DNA from: Chondrus crispus
Taxonomy: Eukaryota > Rhodophyta > Florideophyceae > Gigartinales > Gigartinaceae
DNA length: 64,000 nt
Direction: 5' to 3'
Assembly (NCBI RefSeq): GCF_000350225.1
Contig: NW_005179081.1
Location: 95,460-159,459, forward strand
How positions within the stretch are numbered: position 1 is the first letter of the stretch; every line of letters starts with the position of its first letter. A program made the position numbers and the translations under genes. Positions 50,881 to 61,018 of this stretch are shown here, piece after piece. Below the pieces are notes generated by a model, which was given only the letters and a program-made list of their open reading frames with translations, was not told where the DNA came from and made no database searches.

Positions 50881-53304
50881 ATGAACCGTGCGGATTCCGC
50901 CGGAGAAGATACCGCCTCCGGGCGAGCAAGTACCCGCAGTGGCAGAGGCGCACAGCGCCCCCGGATCGACAATCCGGAAGCCCTGCTACGCCCGCTGTCT
51001 ACCAGGGGCCAGAAGACCCCTTCCGTTTCGGACACCACCGCCGGGCTACCGGCAGGTGGGGGGAACCGCGTACAAGTACTGTACGACGCGTTACTCCCGC
51101 GACTACAAACCTGGATAGAGGATTTCCTCGCTGAGGAACTACCTCAGGTCGTCCAGGTTTGCCTCGACCGAACGGCACCAAGACTGGTGGCGGAGCATGC
51201 GGACACCGCGCTCCGCGCCCTGCTGGACGAGAAGATCGCCCCCCTCGTACGCGACGAGGTGGTGGCAGCGCTCGCCGCGGAGGGGGACGAATCTCCGACC
51301 GCATTGGCTCTAAAGGGAGCTATTAGCTTCGCCGTGGCCATCCGTCTGGCCACGACATTCACCGAAACGGGAGGCGCGGTACCGCCGCCGGCGCCGCGCC
51401 TTGAAACCGTTCCGGATTCAAGCTTTAATATCGCTGATCCGATCGGCGCCGTACCCGGGCTTGATAGGATGGACCCTCACCCGGAGGGCAGAGCCATCTA
51501 TCTCCCAACCGTTCACGGTGCTACAGGGAGGACCACAGAAAATGTCCTCCCCATACTCGCCGGTACGGGCGGCCCCCGCGGGACAGACAACCGCCTGGGG
51601 CTCCCCGAGACAGAGAATCGGGACCCGTACCGGTTTAGCAGAAGACGTGCACCCGGCACGCACAGGACCGAAGCGGAATACACCCGGTATTCCGAGGCAG
51701 AAGACCCCCGTCACAGGACGGATGAAGACCGCGAGGAACGCCGCTGGCGATACCGCGATAACCGCGAGGCACGCCACGGGCGATACCGCGATGCCGGAGG
51801 GGGAGGATACCCCTCCGATGATGACCCATCCGGTTCGGAAGACTCTCGCAGGCGGGGCCACAGGGCACGCCGCGATAGAAGCCGAGACCGGCACCGGCAC
51901 GACCCGTCCGACTCGGAAGACTACCACACCGAGTCGGATGAGGAGCGTCGTCGCTCGAGCAGACGCCGCCGGGCTGCCCCGACGAGCGACGAGCGACGGC
52001 CCACGGTAATCAGGCCCCTCAATGACCTGTTTACCAAGGCCGTCAACTACAAGACCTACCGCCTGGAACGGCGTAGCTCGCGCTACGACTCCACAGTAGC
52101 GCGGCACATTAACCGTTACCGGAAAAAACTGGACGTGCAGATGAGGTCCCACACGTTCAGCGGTCAAGATCCGATTGCGGTATTGGGATTCCTCGCACGC
52201 CTCAAGATGGCGTGCGACCACAACGGGATCACCGAGGGAGCCGCCGTGTGGTGCTTCCAGTTCTACCTCACCGGTCAGGCTTACGCCCTACTCCAGTCCC
52301 GTCTCAATGGAAATACCATGGCGGTTGGCGTGGAGCGGCGCGAACTGCTCAGGACGTACCCGCAGGTCGTCAACTTTTTGTTGCGTACCTATGCGACCGA
52401 TGAGATAATTTCCGAAGCGGTTGGTGACGTGACCTCCTTCCGTCAAAGTTCGAACATGACGGAGGAGGTCTACAGTAACCACCTCTGGGACAAGGCCCTC
52501 CGATGCGGTATGGTATTCTCCGACCGGCGGTTGAAGTCCCTATTCGTCGAGGGGTTACTTCCCGCCACGTGCGCGCAGGTCCGCAATTACCTCGCTACGC
52601 ACCCGGATGTGGATTACCAATCCGTCGCTCGCTATGCGCAAGCGATCGGGGAAACCAATCGGGCTTCCCGTCGACAGGGGATGTCCGCCATGGCGCACCG
52701 AGAACCGCCCAGAGCGGCTAGAAGATCTGACCGCACCGCAAGGACGAGGCCCGTGCTGTCGGTTGAGTCGGCATCCGACATCCCGACGGCTGGGGGATTT
52801 GCTGAAGAAGCAATCCTGGCCGTGACGGACCAAACCGCCACGCCGACCTCGATGAGCTCGCCACCGACGAGTTACTATCCGTCGCCGGCAGCTTCGACGG
52901 CGGGCGCCCCGGTTCCGCCCGCCAACCCTGGCGACGTTCGCACAGGACCGTACGGGAGGCAAGGGCAGGATCCACGCGTCCGGTTCTCCGGCGGGAGATT
53001 TCCCGGACCGCCACCGTGCCAGTCCTGCCTGGACACCACGCACCGACAAGAGGGGTGCCCGTCGTTGCCGATGCGGGCCTGCGGGCCAAGCTTCTGGAGG
53101 CACGAGAGGCCAACTACCAGAAGCTACGCATCCGGCAAGGCCTCCGCCCGGGATCCCCGTTCAACTGCCAGGGGCCGTCCGCTTGGCGAAACCAGCGTCA
53201 AACGGCCCCCGCGGGCGTCAACGTGGTCGAGGAACCGCACCTCGACCACACCGAGGACCCCGTGGCGCGAGCCGCGGATGAAACCCGCGAGGACTTGCTG
53301 CTGA
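50881..53304 (+). CDS. Gypsy-2 Gag polyprotein
   Basis: ATG 50881. N-terminal helical region (LLPRLQTWIEDFLAEELPQ), a very Arg/Asp/Ser-rich middle (about residues 240-375), a retrotransposon gag capsid domain (about 380-590: RKKLDVQMRSHTFSGQDPIAVLGFLARLK, WCFQFYLTGQAYALL), then a zinc knuckle CQSCLDTTHRQEGC (CX2CX4HX4C) near base 53,020-53,060. Gag forms particles and binds genomic RNA. The natural continuation after the knuckle (ADAGLRAKLLEAREANYQKL) is in the next frame to 53330, so the last about 75 codons of this frame are probably not native. That implies a frameshift near 53,075. Confidence 0.88.
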   Translation: MNRADSAGEDTASGRASTRSGRGAQRPRIDNPEALLRPLSTRGQKTPSVSDTTAGLPAGGGNRVQVLYDALLPRLQTWIEDFLAEELPQVVQVCLDRTAPRLVAEHADTALRALLDEKIAPLVRDEVVAALAAEGDESPTALALKGAISFAVAIRLATTFTETGGAVPPPAPRLETVPDSSFNIADPIGAVPGLDRMDPHPEGRAIYLPTVHGATGRTTENVLPILAGTGGPRGTDNRLGLPETENRDPYRFSRRRAPGTHRTEAEYTRYSEAEDPRHRTDEDREERRWRYRDNREARHGRYRDAGGGGYPSDDDPSGSEDSRRRGHRARRDRSRDRHRHDPSDSEDYHTESDEERRRSSRRRRAAPTSDERRPTVIRPLNDLFTKAVNYKTYRLERRSSRYDSTVARHINRYRKKLDVQMRSHTFSGQDPIAVLGFLARLKMACDHNGITEGAAVWCFQFYLTGQAYALLQSRLNGNTMAVGVERRELLRTYPQVVNFLLRTYATDEIISEAVGDVTSFRQSSNMTEEVYSNHLWDKALRCGMVFSDRRLKSLFVEGLLPATCAQVRNYLATHPDVDYQSVARYAQAIGETNRASRRQGMSAMAHREPPRAARRSDRTARTRPVLSVESASDIPTAGGFAEEAILAVTDQTATPTSMSSPPTSYYPSPAASTAGAPVPPANPGDVRTGPYGRQGQDPRVRFSGGRFPGPPPCQSCLDTTHRQEGCPSLPMRACGPSFWRHERPTTRSYASGKASARDPRSTARGRPLGETSVKRPPRASTWSRNRTSTTPRTPWREPRMKPARTCC

Positions 53305-53350
53305 CGGGGGAAGCCGGGGAGGACGCGTAGAGGCGACGACGTCTCTCCCC

Positions 53351-53575
53351 GTGCCCAGCCTCAGAAGCTTAAGCACCCCCGATCCGGCTGCGCCAGTGGA
53401 AGCGCAGCCGGGTAACCGAACGGAAGTCCAGGCCATCTGCTTCTTCAAGAAGCAGAATTACAAGATCTCCGCGACGGTTGGTCAGAAGCAGGCGTTGATG
53501 GTCGCCATCACACCAGTGCTGGACTCAGGAGCCGGCCCGAACCTCATCCATTTACGGTGTGTCGCCGAGTCGTAG
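53351..53575 (+). pseudogene. Gypsy-2 protease N-terminal part, ended by in-frame TAG
   Basis: A 74-codon frame in the same register as pol. It contains the aspartic-protease active site TPVLDSGAGPNLIHL, then TAG at 53573-53575. Translation would have to pass this stop, or the stop is a mutation, to join the flap and hydrophobic end (VDCILGTTFLDRH) in the next frame. Confidence 0.8.
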
Positions 53576-53632
53576 CGACCATCGATAAAACCGGTTCGGA
53601 GCCCAGCGCTCATCGACGCGTCAAACCGCGCG

Positions 53633-56600
53633 ATGAAGGCACTAGGGGAAATCCCCCTGCTCGTCCGAATCGGTGAGTTTGTGGCGCGCGTCCCGTTCCT
53701 GGTAGTCACGAGCCTCGCCGTGGACTGTATCCTCGGTACGACCTTCCTGGATCGCCACGTCAAGGCGATCCTCCCACCGCAACGGAAGGTCGTGTTCCAC
53801 GACGCGCCACCCGTGGCGTTAGTCGGAACAACCCCCTCGAGGCACGACCGCAAGATGGCCTCGAGGAGCACCGCACAACAACTACCGCCGTCGGATAAAC
53901 CCGAACGGAAGCAGGTGGCGTTCCCCGCCAACACACCGTCACGGAAGATCCGCCTCGTCAGAGGGGTGACAATTCCCCCGATGACGCAGGCCATGGTGAG
54001 GGTCGCCACGCCGGTGGGGGGGCTGTGTTTTTTACAGAACTCCCCAAAAACCGCGCACAGGAATTTGACCCTCATGGCACAGTGGGTCATGGATGTTGCC
54101 CCCGAAAAACTGTTCTCGGTAATGCTCAGCAATTTTGGGCACCGCTCGGTTCACATCCCGAAGCATACCGTAGTCGGACTGGCTCTTCCGTCGCCCACTA
54201 ACGTCCTGACCCTTGGCGACTCGGCCGCAGAAGCGGCCGAAGCTAAGGAAGGGGGAGGGATATTTAATTCCAGCCTCTCAACCGCAAAGGAGGGCGCGGA
54301 AGAAGCCGCTGACAACCGTACGGACAAGGGCGGGGCTGAACAAGCCACACCGCCCAAGGCGCACCCCGGGGCGGTTGGAACGGATAAACCCGAAGACACC
54401 GCCGCCCCTGAGGAGGACCCCAACGCCTGGCAGGAGGACGTCCACATCGGTGCCGAGGACGAGGAGGTACGCTCGGAGATCCTTGAGGTACTGTCCCAAT
54501 TCAAGGACATGTGGACCGGCCGGCTGGGAAAAATCGGGGCCACGAAGCACCGGATTGAGCTCAAGCCCGGTGCTCGCCCGATTTACCAGGCGCCTTACCG
54601 CGCCGGACCAACCGCACGGGAAAAAGAGAAAACGGAGATCGACCGCATGCTCCGGGCAGGGGTAATCGAACCCGCCACGCCCGAATGGGCAAGCCCCGTG
54701 GTATTCGTCCCTAAAAAAGATGGTACCATGCGGTTCTGTGTCGACTACAGAAAGCTCAACGCAGTCACCGTTCGGGATTCCTATCCGTTGCCGAGGATGG
54801 ACGAGTGCATCGATTCCCTCGGCGACGCTACTGTCTTTACCACGCTGGATTGCAACAGCGGGTATTGGCAAGTAGAAATCGCCGAGGAGGATCGCGACAA
54901 GACGACGTTCGCGTCGCATTGCGGGTTGTACCGTTTCCTCCGCATGCTGTTCGGTTTGAAGAACGCCCCGGCGACCTTTCAGCGGGCCGTCGACATCATA
55001 CTGTCTCGGGTAAAATGGGAAACCGCTCTGGTCTACCTGGATGATGTTATCATCTACTCCAAGACCGTAACGGAACACTTCGCGCACGTCCGCGAGGTTC
55101 TACGCCTACTGTGGGACGCGGGCGTGTCGCTGAAGCTGTCGAAGTGCGCCTTCTTCGACACCTCGGTCACCTACCTGGGACACGTGATTCGACCAGGCAG
55201 GTTGGAGGTCGAGCGCCGCAACGTGGTCGCCATCGAGCGCGCTCGACCTCCCCAGAACCAAACGGAATTGCGGTCATTCTTAGGAGTGTGCAACGTGTAC
55301 CGTCGGTTCGTGAAGGGCTTCGCGAAAATAGCCGCTCCGCTAAACAGGAAGACGGGGAAAAGTCAACCCTTCGAGTTTGAGGTTCTTACTGATGAGGAAT
55401 ACGAGGCGTTCGTGGAACTCAAGAAGCGCCTCGTGTCCCCACCGATCCTCGCTCTACCCCGTTACGGAAAGAAATACACCCTGGACACGGACGCTTGCGC
55501 GTACCAGGTCGGCTGTGCCCTACTACAGGAGCAGCCGGACGGCGACCGCCTACCGATCGGTTATTGGAGCCGCGCTCTCACGGACGCGGAGAAGAACTAC
55601 ACCACTACCGAGAAGGAATGCCTTGCTGTCGTGTGGAGCATCCTCACGCTTCGACCATATCTATATGGGAACACGTTTGACCTCCGTACGGATCATGAGG
55701 CCCTCCGCTGGGTTCTCAACCTGGCGGATAGCTCCGGCCGGCTAGCGCGCTGGCGTCTCCGCCTAGCCGAGTACGACTACGACGTACAGTACCGGCCGGG
55801 TATTAAGCACCAACTCGCGGATGGTGTATCACGCCTCCGAGTTGACGGCGCAACCTCCGAACCGGTTGACGACGAGGTCCCGTGTTTCGCGGTACAATGG
55901 CGAGAGGAGGAGCATAACTCTCGCCAAGGTACCGTACACTGGAAGACCCCCGTCGACCCGGGGAGAGCTGAGCACGCGTTCGCGGTTATACCCGAAGAAC
56001 GCGACGTCTCATCCGTAACGGTGGAAGAGTTTCTTCGGGAACAGGCCGAGGACCCCTTCTGTAAGGCGGCCGCCGAGACTGTGGGGAACCCGGACTCGTG
56101 GTACGACGTTGACCGATACGGGTTCGTCGTCCGCAAATCCCCCCTCGATGGGACCCTGCAGCGGGTTGTACCGAAACGGCTCAGGGCGAAGATATTGTAC
56201 CTCGCCCATCATCCCCGCATAGCCGGACACCCGGGCGGTACGAGGATGTACTATACCCTCCGGCCGGAATATTATTGGCCTCATATGGCCAACGACGCCT
56301 TGAGTACCGTACGGAATTGCGCGTCATGCGCCCCCACCCGAGGAACCCTGGCGAGGCACCAGAAGGATCTCAAGCTCTTCCCAGCGGCAGGACCGCTGGA
56401 TTTCGTCGCCATGGACCTGCTGGGTCCTTTACCGAAGACGGCGCACGGGAATCGTCACGTGCTCGTCATGACCGACCGGTTTACGAAACTGACGCGCAGC
56501 ATCCCGTTACGGACTACCACCGCGTCGGTTGTGGCTAACGCCTTCTTGGACAACTGGGTCTACGTATACGGCGCACCACGTTACGTGCTAACCGATAACG

Positions 56601-57523
56601 GATCACAATTTGCCGCCAAGTTCTTCGACGCGGTGTGCGCCTTGCTGGGGGTGAGGCACTACCTGACTACCGCCTATCACCCCCAGACAAATGGGCAAAC
56701 CGAACGGTTCAACCGTACTCTGGTACAGCGCCTCCGACATTATGTCGCGGAGCATCAGAGGGACTGGGACGAATACATCCAGCCCCTGACCTTCGCGTAT
56801 AACACGCAGGTCCACCGGTCGACGGAGACAACCCCGTTCGACCTGGTGCTGACGCGACCACCGTCCGGTTTGGCCCTACCTGGTATTGTACCGCAGGATG
56901 CCGTCTCCAACACGGAAGATCCGAGGACCCCAGTACAGTACAAGCGTGCGACGCTGCGTAAACTCCGCGACGCCCTTGAGCGCACGGGCGTGAAACTAAC
57001 CGCGGCGCAAAGGCGATACAAGGCCGACTTCGATAAGAAGGTGCGTTTCCGTCCGGTCATCGAGGTGGGAGACCTGGTCTATGTCGACCGCCCACCCCGG
57101 CCATTGACGAGTACCGAACGGGGAGACCTGCCAAGCAATGACGGGAGACCCTCCATCAAGCTTTTACCGAAAACGGAAGGCCCGTTTCGGGACCGATCCG
57201 CTACGGAGACCACAGTTGTCGTCGATCAAGACGGGGTTTCAAACCGCGTGAGCATCGACCGGATAACCCGGATGCCGCAAGGACCCCGCGATGTCACTGC
57301 GGCCGCCGCGACCCAGCCCGCGGCGGGTGGAGAACCCGAACCCGCCGCGGAGTATGTGATCGACGATCTGGTCGGTCACCGGGAGAACCGCACAGGAACC
57401 CAGTACAAGGTCCGCTGGTATGGCTACGCCCCCGTGGACGATACTTGGGAACCCGCGGAGGGACTCCCCCAGGCCTTCATAGACTGCTTCTGGCGCACCC
57501 AGGCGGCAGCACACCACCGCTAA
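53633..57523 (+). CDS. Gypsy-2 Pol: protease end, RT, RNase H, integrase, chromodomain
   Basis: A 1,296-codon open frame; ATG 53633 is an internal Met after the protease TAG. The protease end is ILGTTFLDRHVKAILP. An acidic spacer follows. RT: VPKKDGTMRFCVDYRKLN, LFGLKNAPATFQR, catalytic VYLDDVIIYS (about 55,035). RNase H: LDTDACAYQVGCALL, YTTTEKECLAVVW, RTDHEALRW. Integrase: zinc region HHPRIAGHPGG...CASC, Asp in AMDLLGPLP, Asp in LTDNGSQF, Glu in NGQTERFNRT. C-terminal chromodomain (about 57,350-57,505): YVIDDLVGHRENRTG, YKVRWYGYAPVDDTWEP. Chromodomains steer integration to marked chromatin, placing the element among chromoviruses. All catalytic residues are present. Confidence 0.96.
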   Translation: MKALGEIPLLVRIGEFVARVPFLVVTSLAVDCILGTTFLDRHVKAILPPQRKVVFHDAPPVALVGTTPSRHDRKMASRSTAQQLPPSDKPERKQVAFPANTPSRKIRLVRGVTIPPMTQAMVRVATPVGGLCFLQNSPKTAHRNLTLMAQWVMDVAPEKLFSVMLSNFGHRSVHIPKHTVVGLALPSPTNVLTLGDSAAEAAEAKEGGGIFNSSLSTAKEGAEEAADNRTDKGGAEQATPPKAHPGAVGTDKPEDTAAPEEDPNAWQEDVHIGAEDEEVRSEILEVLSQFKDMWTGRLGKIGATKHRIELKPGARPIYQAPYRAGPTAREKEKTEIDRMLRAGVIEPATPEWASPVVFVPKKDGTMRFCVDYRKLNAVTVRDSYPLPRMDECIDSLGDATVFTTLDCNSGYWQVEIAEEDRDKTTFASHCGLYRFLRMLFGLKNAPATFQRAVDIILSRVKWETALVYLDDVIIYSKTVTEHFAHVREVLRLLWDAGVSLKLSKCAFFDTSVTYLGHVIRPGRLEVERRNVVAIERARPPQNQTELRSFLGVCNVYRRFVKGFAKIAAPLNRKTGKSQPFEFEVLTDEEYEAFVELKKRLVSPPILALPRYGKKYTLDTDACAYQVGCALLQEQPDGDRLPIGYWSRALTDAEKNYTTTEKECLAVVWSILTLRPYLYGNTFDLRTDHEALRWVLNLADSSGRLARWRLRLAEYDYDVQYRPGIKHQLADGVSRLRVDGATSEPVDDEVPCFAVQWREEEHNSRQGTVHWKTPVDPGRAEHAFAVIPEERDVSSVTVEEFLREQAEDPFCKAAAETVGNPDSWYDVDRYGFVVRKSPLDGTLQRVVPKRLRAKILYLAHHPRIAGHPGGTRMYYTLRPEYYWPHMANDALSTVRNCASCAPTRGTLARHQKDLKLFPAAGPLDFVAMDLLGPLPKTAHGNRHVLVMTDRFTKLTRSIPLRTTTASVVANAFLDNWVYVYGAPRYVLTDNGSQFAAKFFDAVCALLGVRHYLTTAYHPQTNGQTERFNRTLVQRLRHYVAEHQRDWDEYIQPLTFAYNTQVHRSTETTPFDLVLTRPPSGLALPGIVPQDAVSNTEDPRTPVQYKRATLRKLRDALERTGVKLTAAQRRYKADFDKKVRFRPVIEVGDLVYVDRPPRPLTSTERGDLPSNDGRPSIKLLPKTEGPFRDRSATETTVVVDQDGVSNRVSIDRITRMPQGPRDVTAAAATQPAAGGEPEPAAEYVIDDLVGHRENRTGTQYKVRWYGYAPVDDTWEPAEGLPQAFIDCFWRTQAAAHHR

Positions 57524-58424
57524 CACCGCACTGAGCAACCCAGCGCGGGGCGGGAGGATCCCGCGGAGGACCTCCCACGGGCGGCGGCCAATCGCCACAG
57601 ACGCACGCGGAACCCCGCGCGCGTCACCGCAAACCCCGCGCCGGAAGACCCGGCGCAGGAGGGGGCGAGGTCGCCACAGACGCACGCGGAACCCCGCGTG
57701 CGCCACCCCAATCCACACACCGGAATACCCGGCGCGGATGGGGGCGACTCCGCCGAGGGTCTCCTCCAGGCGGCCACCACCCGTTTACGGCGCACGCGGA
57801 TCCCCTGCGTGCCACCGCCCGAGCCGTACCGGATGGACCGGCGCGGAGGAAGCTGACCCGCCGGCAGGACGACCTGACGCGGCGATGATCAAACGGCGCG
57901 GCACCCCGGTGCACACCCGCTGCCGAGAGACGGAACCCAGCGCGTAAATACTGTATGGAAACGACCTCGCCGAGGCTCCAGGGCGCTGCGGACCACGAGG
58001 TGCGCGGGCGACATACACCGCCCGGCACGTGTGGCCGCTGGACCACGGCGGCGGTTCAAGACGCCTCCGACCCTCCGGGAGTACCCAATCGGAGTTTGTC
58101 AATGCGCTGAAAAAGCCACCCGCCGCGGGGCGGTAAAATCTGGCCTAAAATTACCTACCGGACGGGCGCCCTCCGATGTCGCGGGGGCAGCTGGGGGACC
58201 CTTCCCGCGACCACCTGGTACACTCACCGCGCGGGGTCTCGCCGGCATGAGCCAGAGGGTAACCCGGCCGCCGTGATGACGACCGGCGCGGAGAGACCAC
58301 AGTACCGAGCGGGAAGGGCAGTGAAGGAGCGGAAGAAGAAGGAGAACAGGGGGCAATTTACTGGACTGGATGGGACCTGGTCCCCGGAGGCGGTTCGCTA
58401 CTCTCCCCGCCTCCGCCACGGGCA
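57524..58424. repeat. GC-rich region with degenerate tandem repeats after Gypsy-2 pol
   Basis: From about 57,590 to 57,830 the phrase CGCACGCGGAACCCCGCG recurs with variants (near 57,600, 57,682 and 57,790), along with repeated CCGGCGCRGA and GGGGGCGA blocks. These form units of roughly 80-110 bp. No sense frame is credible. The antisense ORF ends at its right border. Confidence 0.55.
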
Positions 58425-60728
58425 TCACTCACGGCGTTGGCGCTTGGCAGAGGGCTCCGCTCCCCGCACCGCCGCGCTGGCGGGATCAGCATCAACTGCA
58501 CCGTACGGTCTTTTTGCGGACACCTGTTCGCTCAAGACGGCGAGGTGGTCCTGTGCCGCACGGATCCGCGCCATCGTCTCACTGCGCAGGAGATCCTCGG
58601 CGGTGTCACGTTGGCGGATGGCGAATTGCAGGCCGGCCACCCGCGCCCTGAGCTGAGTCGCCTCGACCAGCCAGGCGCGCGCGGACTCCAAAGCCGCCGC
58701 GAGGGTGGTCGGTGCAGGGACGCCCGCGTAGCCGCACTCTATCTGCAGAGCACGCAGGGCGGCCTGCACATCCGGGACCAAGACGGGGGCTTCGTTCACT
58801 GGTGCCACCACCGGAGCTCCATCGGCCGCTACCGAGGGGGTCTGCGTCCCCGTCGCGGTCATTTCGCTGACGGGGAAGACGGCAGAGCCCGGCACCGATC
58901 CGGTAGCTACCGCAGGAAGGTTATCCCCCGCGGGCTCGACAATAGGAACCTCGCAAGGGGCCTCCACTGGGGCGGGGTCCGTGACCGGCACTTCCATGAC
59001 CGGCGTCTCCGTGGCCGGCAGTGGCGACTCTGCAGTGGTCGCGCCGCCCACCCTAGGGGGCGTCGAGGGACCGACTGGAAGGCCCTCTCCGAGGGCGGTG
59101 TCATCCGGCATCGGTGGGACCGGCGGGGTCGACACGGGCGGAGACTCCACGGACGGTTCGGCGGGAGTCCCGGCGGAGGCAACCGCGGCGCCCCACCCGT
59201 CAGCGGAGGCGATGGCCGCACCGTACGACGGCGACCCGTCGTCCGGGAGGGGGTCGTACCAGTTGTCGGCCTCCGCCGACGTACCATCCCAATGAGGCAT
59301 CCGCAGGGAGCAGCCGCGGGCCCAACTGTACCACACGAAGTCTCCGCGCTCGGGAAGAGACCAGTCCAACCGTTCGGAAAAATCGAGGATGGCCTCGGCG
59401 CCAACCGGGTCGAACGACGTCCCCTCGAGAATGGCGGCCACCCCGACCGATCTGATGAGCTGCAGAGGCCCCGCCGACAACCGGAAGAGAGAGCCTCGCT
59501 CGCCGGGTTCGTTCCCGTTCCGGCTCGCCAGGCGAGGGTCCGGGCACTTGGTGAAGAACGGGAGGCCGTCCCGTGCGGCGTGTAGGAAACACAGCAACGC
59601 CAGGACGGCCCACTCCGAGAGCAAGATGGCGTCGATCAGACGACGCATCCCGGGCGTCGCCTCTCGCCCGAAGGAACCGTCTGGCATCCACCGCGCTGCG
59701 GCATACGCCAGCACGCTGGGGGTGGGGACGCAGAGGTACTGTGGAGTCTCCAGATTGCTCCAACCGTCCGGTAGGGCTGGGTATAGCCGCCCCCTAGCGC
59801 CCGTGGGCACGGCGAAGAACTCCGTCGTGTGCCACATATGGAAGTAGGCATCGGGGCGGCGACACCGCAGCCGGCTCTCCTTGGCGGAATTCTCGCCCCA
59901 CCGTACACGGTCGGCCACACTGTACCACCGGTCGAACGGGCGGGGGAATGCCACCAACTGCACGTGGGGCTTAGGATCCACGTCCCCGCCGAACCTCTCG
60001 AAGAGGTCGAACAACCGCGAATGGTACTGGTCCTCTCCCGCACAGCGGATGTAGAGAAGATCCGAACGGGAATCCGCCATTACGCGGTGTGGTACGTGGA
60101 CCCAGCGGGTCCTCCAAGCGGCCACGCGGTTGTCTTGGCGGATCCGTCCGCGAGGGGAAGGCGTGCGGATACCCCGCCGCCTGGGGATGGCCCCAAACCG
60201 AGCAGCATCGGGGAAGGCCGTTCCGATGTAAGCCTCGACGGACATCGGCGGCTGTGCCTGTGAGGGGTTGCGACCACCCCGGGGAACCCGGTGGTCTAAG
60301 TCGGCCCCGGGCAACAAACTCCGAACGGCACGAACACCCGTCCGGAGCCAGCCGGATGGCGGCGCCTCTGTCGCCGGGGGCGTGGTCGCGTACGGGTCCG
60401 GCGGTACCGGGCGGTCACCCGCCCCGGCCGCCGTCTGCCCCGTGGCTACAACCCAGTCGGGAGACCGTCTCAGTACGGTCATCTCATCGACTTGGGGAGC
60501 CGGGGCTGAGCGCGGAGGGCGCGGCAGGGGCCCCTGGACGACGGGAGGGCCGCGCGAGGGGGCAACCCCCGCGCCCGAAGCCCGCACCCGCGGGGCTGCG
60601 ATGCTCGCCGCGGGTCGACTCACGGGGCCCGCCGCCAGCGCCGAGTGAAAGGTAGGGACCGGCGCTGCCGGCACCGTAGGGAGCTGAGCCCGAGGGGGGT
60701 GACCCCGCTCGGACGGTCGGTTGTCCAT
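58425..60728 (-). CDS. Antisense accessory ORF of Gypsy-2 (767 codons)
   Basis: Lies between pol and the 3' LTR, opposite to gag-pol. Preferred start is ATG 60728; the frame is open further into the LTR to 61211 but that part is LTR sequence. Residues 1-200 are Pro/Arg/Ala-rich. About 205-495 looks globular, with many aromatics and Cys (PHVQLVAFPRPFDRWYSV, AYFHMWHTTEFFAVPTG, SEWAVLALLCFLHAARDGLP, ERGDFVWYSWARGCS). 500-645 is Pro/Thr/Val low complexity. 650-745 is helical, probably coiled coil. The last residues (SAKRQRRE) resemble a nuclear signal. On the minus strand a TATTTAA lies near 60,860. I recognise no family. Antisense ORFs are known in some plant Ty3/gypsy lineages; homology to them is not evident. 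Confidence 0.75.
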   Translation of the reverse strand: MDNRPSERGHPPRAQLPTVPAAPVPTFHSALAAGPVSRPAASIAAPRVRASGAGVAPSRGPPVVQGPLPRPPRSAPAPQVDEMTVLRRSPDWVVATGQTAAGAGDRPVPPDPYATTPPATEAPPSGWLRTGVRAVRSLLPGADLDHRVPRGGRNPSQAQPPMSVEAYIGTAFPDAARFGAIPRRRGIRTPSPRGRIRQDNRVAAWRTRWVHVPHRVMADSRSDLLYIRCAGEDQYHSRLFDLFERFGGDVDPKPHVQLVAFPRPFDRWYSVADRVRWGENSAKESRLRCRRPDAYFHMWHTTEFFAVPTGARGRLYPALPDGWSNLETPQYLCVPTPSVLAYAAARWMPDGSFGREATPGMRRLIDAILLSEWAVLALLCFLHAARDGLPFFTKCPDPRLASRNGNEPGERGSLFRLSAGPLQLIRSVGVAAILEGTSFDPVGAEAILDFSERLDWSLPERGDFVWYSWARGCSLRMPHWDGTSAEADNWYDPLPDDGSPSYGAAIASADGWGAAVASAGTPAEPSVESPPVSTPPVPPMPDDTALGEGLPVGPSTPPRVGGATTAESPLPATETPVMEVPVTDPAPVEAPCEVPIVEPAGDNLPAVATGSVPGSAVFPVSEMTATGTQTPSVAADGAPVVAPVNEAPVLVPDVQAALRALQIECGYAGVPAPTTLAAALESARAWLVEATQLRARVAGLQFAIRQRDTAEDLLRSETMARIRAAQDHLAVLSEQVSAKRPYGAVDADPASAAVRGAEPSAKRQRRE

Positions 60729-60995
60729 GCGGAAGGAAGATAGGCGGAGGAAACGAGATGTCGAGGTGGAGAAAGTGGGGTGCGTGGTGTGGAGTGGTGT
60801 GGGAGAAAAGGAAAGCGTGAGGGGACCCATTGCCGCGCCAGGGGATCCGACGCGGTTAAATACCAAAAACTCCATGGGCTCCCCCATGGAGTTGGCCGTA
60901 GTCCGCCCGCGCCCCCGTGGTCGGCGCGGACTTCTCCGTACGGATGGGACACCCTGCAAGCCGGTCATGTCAACCCCCGGCCGCGACGAGGACGT

Positions 60996-61018
60996 GTTGC
61001 GAAGTAAGGAGGGGGGTC
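60996..61018 (+). other. Gypsy-2 polypurine tract
   Basis: GAAGTAAGGAGGGGGG directly before the 3' LTR. Confidence 0.75.

Noticed and set aside
40442..53575. Idea that TAG is a sense codon in this organism
   Set aside because: Host genes such as the LARP gene end with TAG, and other transposon genes are broken by TGA, so ordinary nonsense mutation is simpler.
58437..59585. 382-codon plus-strand frame opposite the antisense ORF
   Set aside because: It is rich in Arg/Gly with no domain features and mirrors the codons of the longer minus-strand frame, so I treat it as a shadow.
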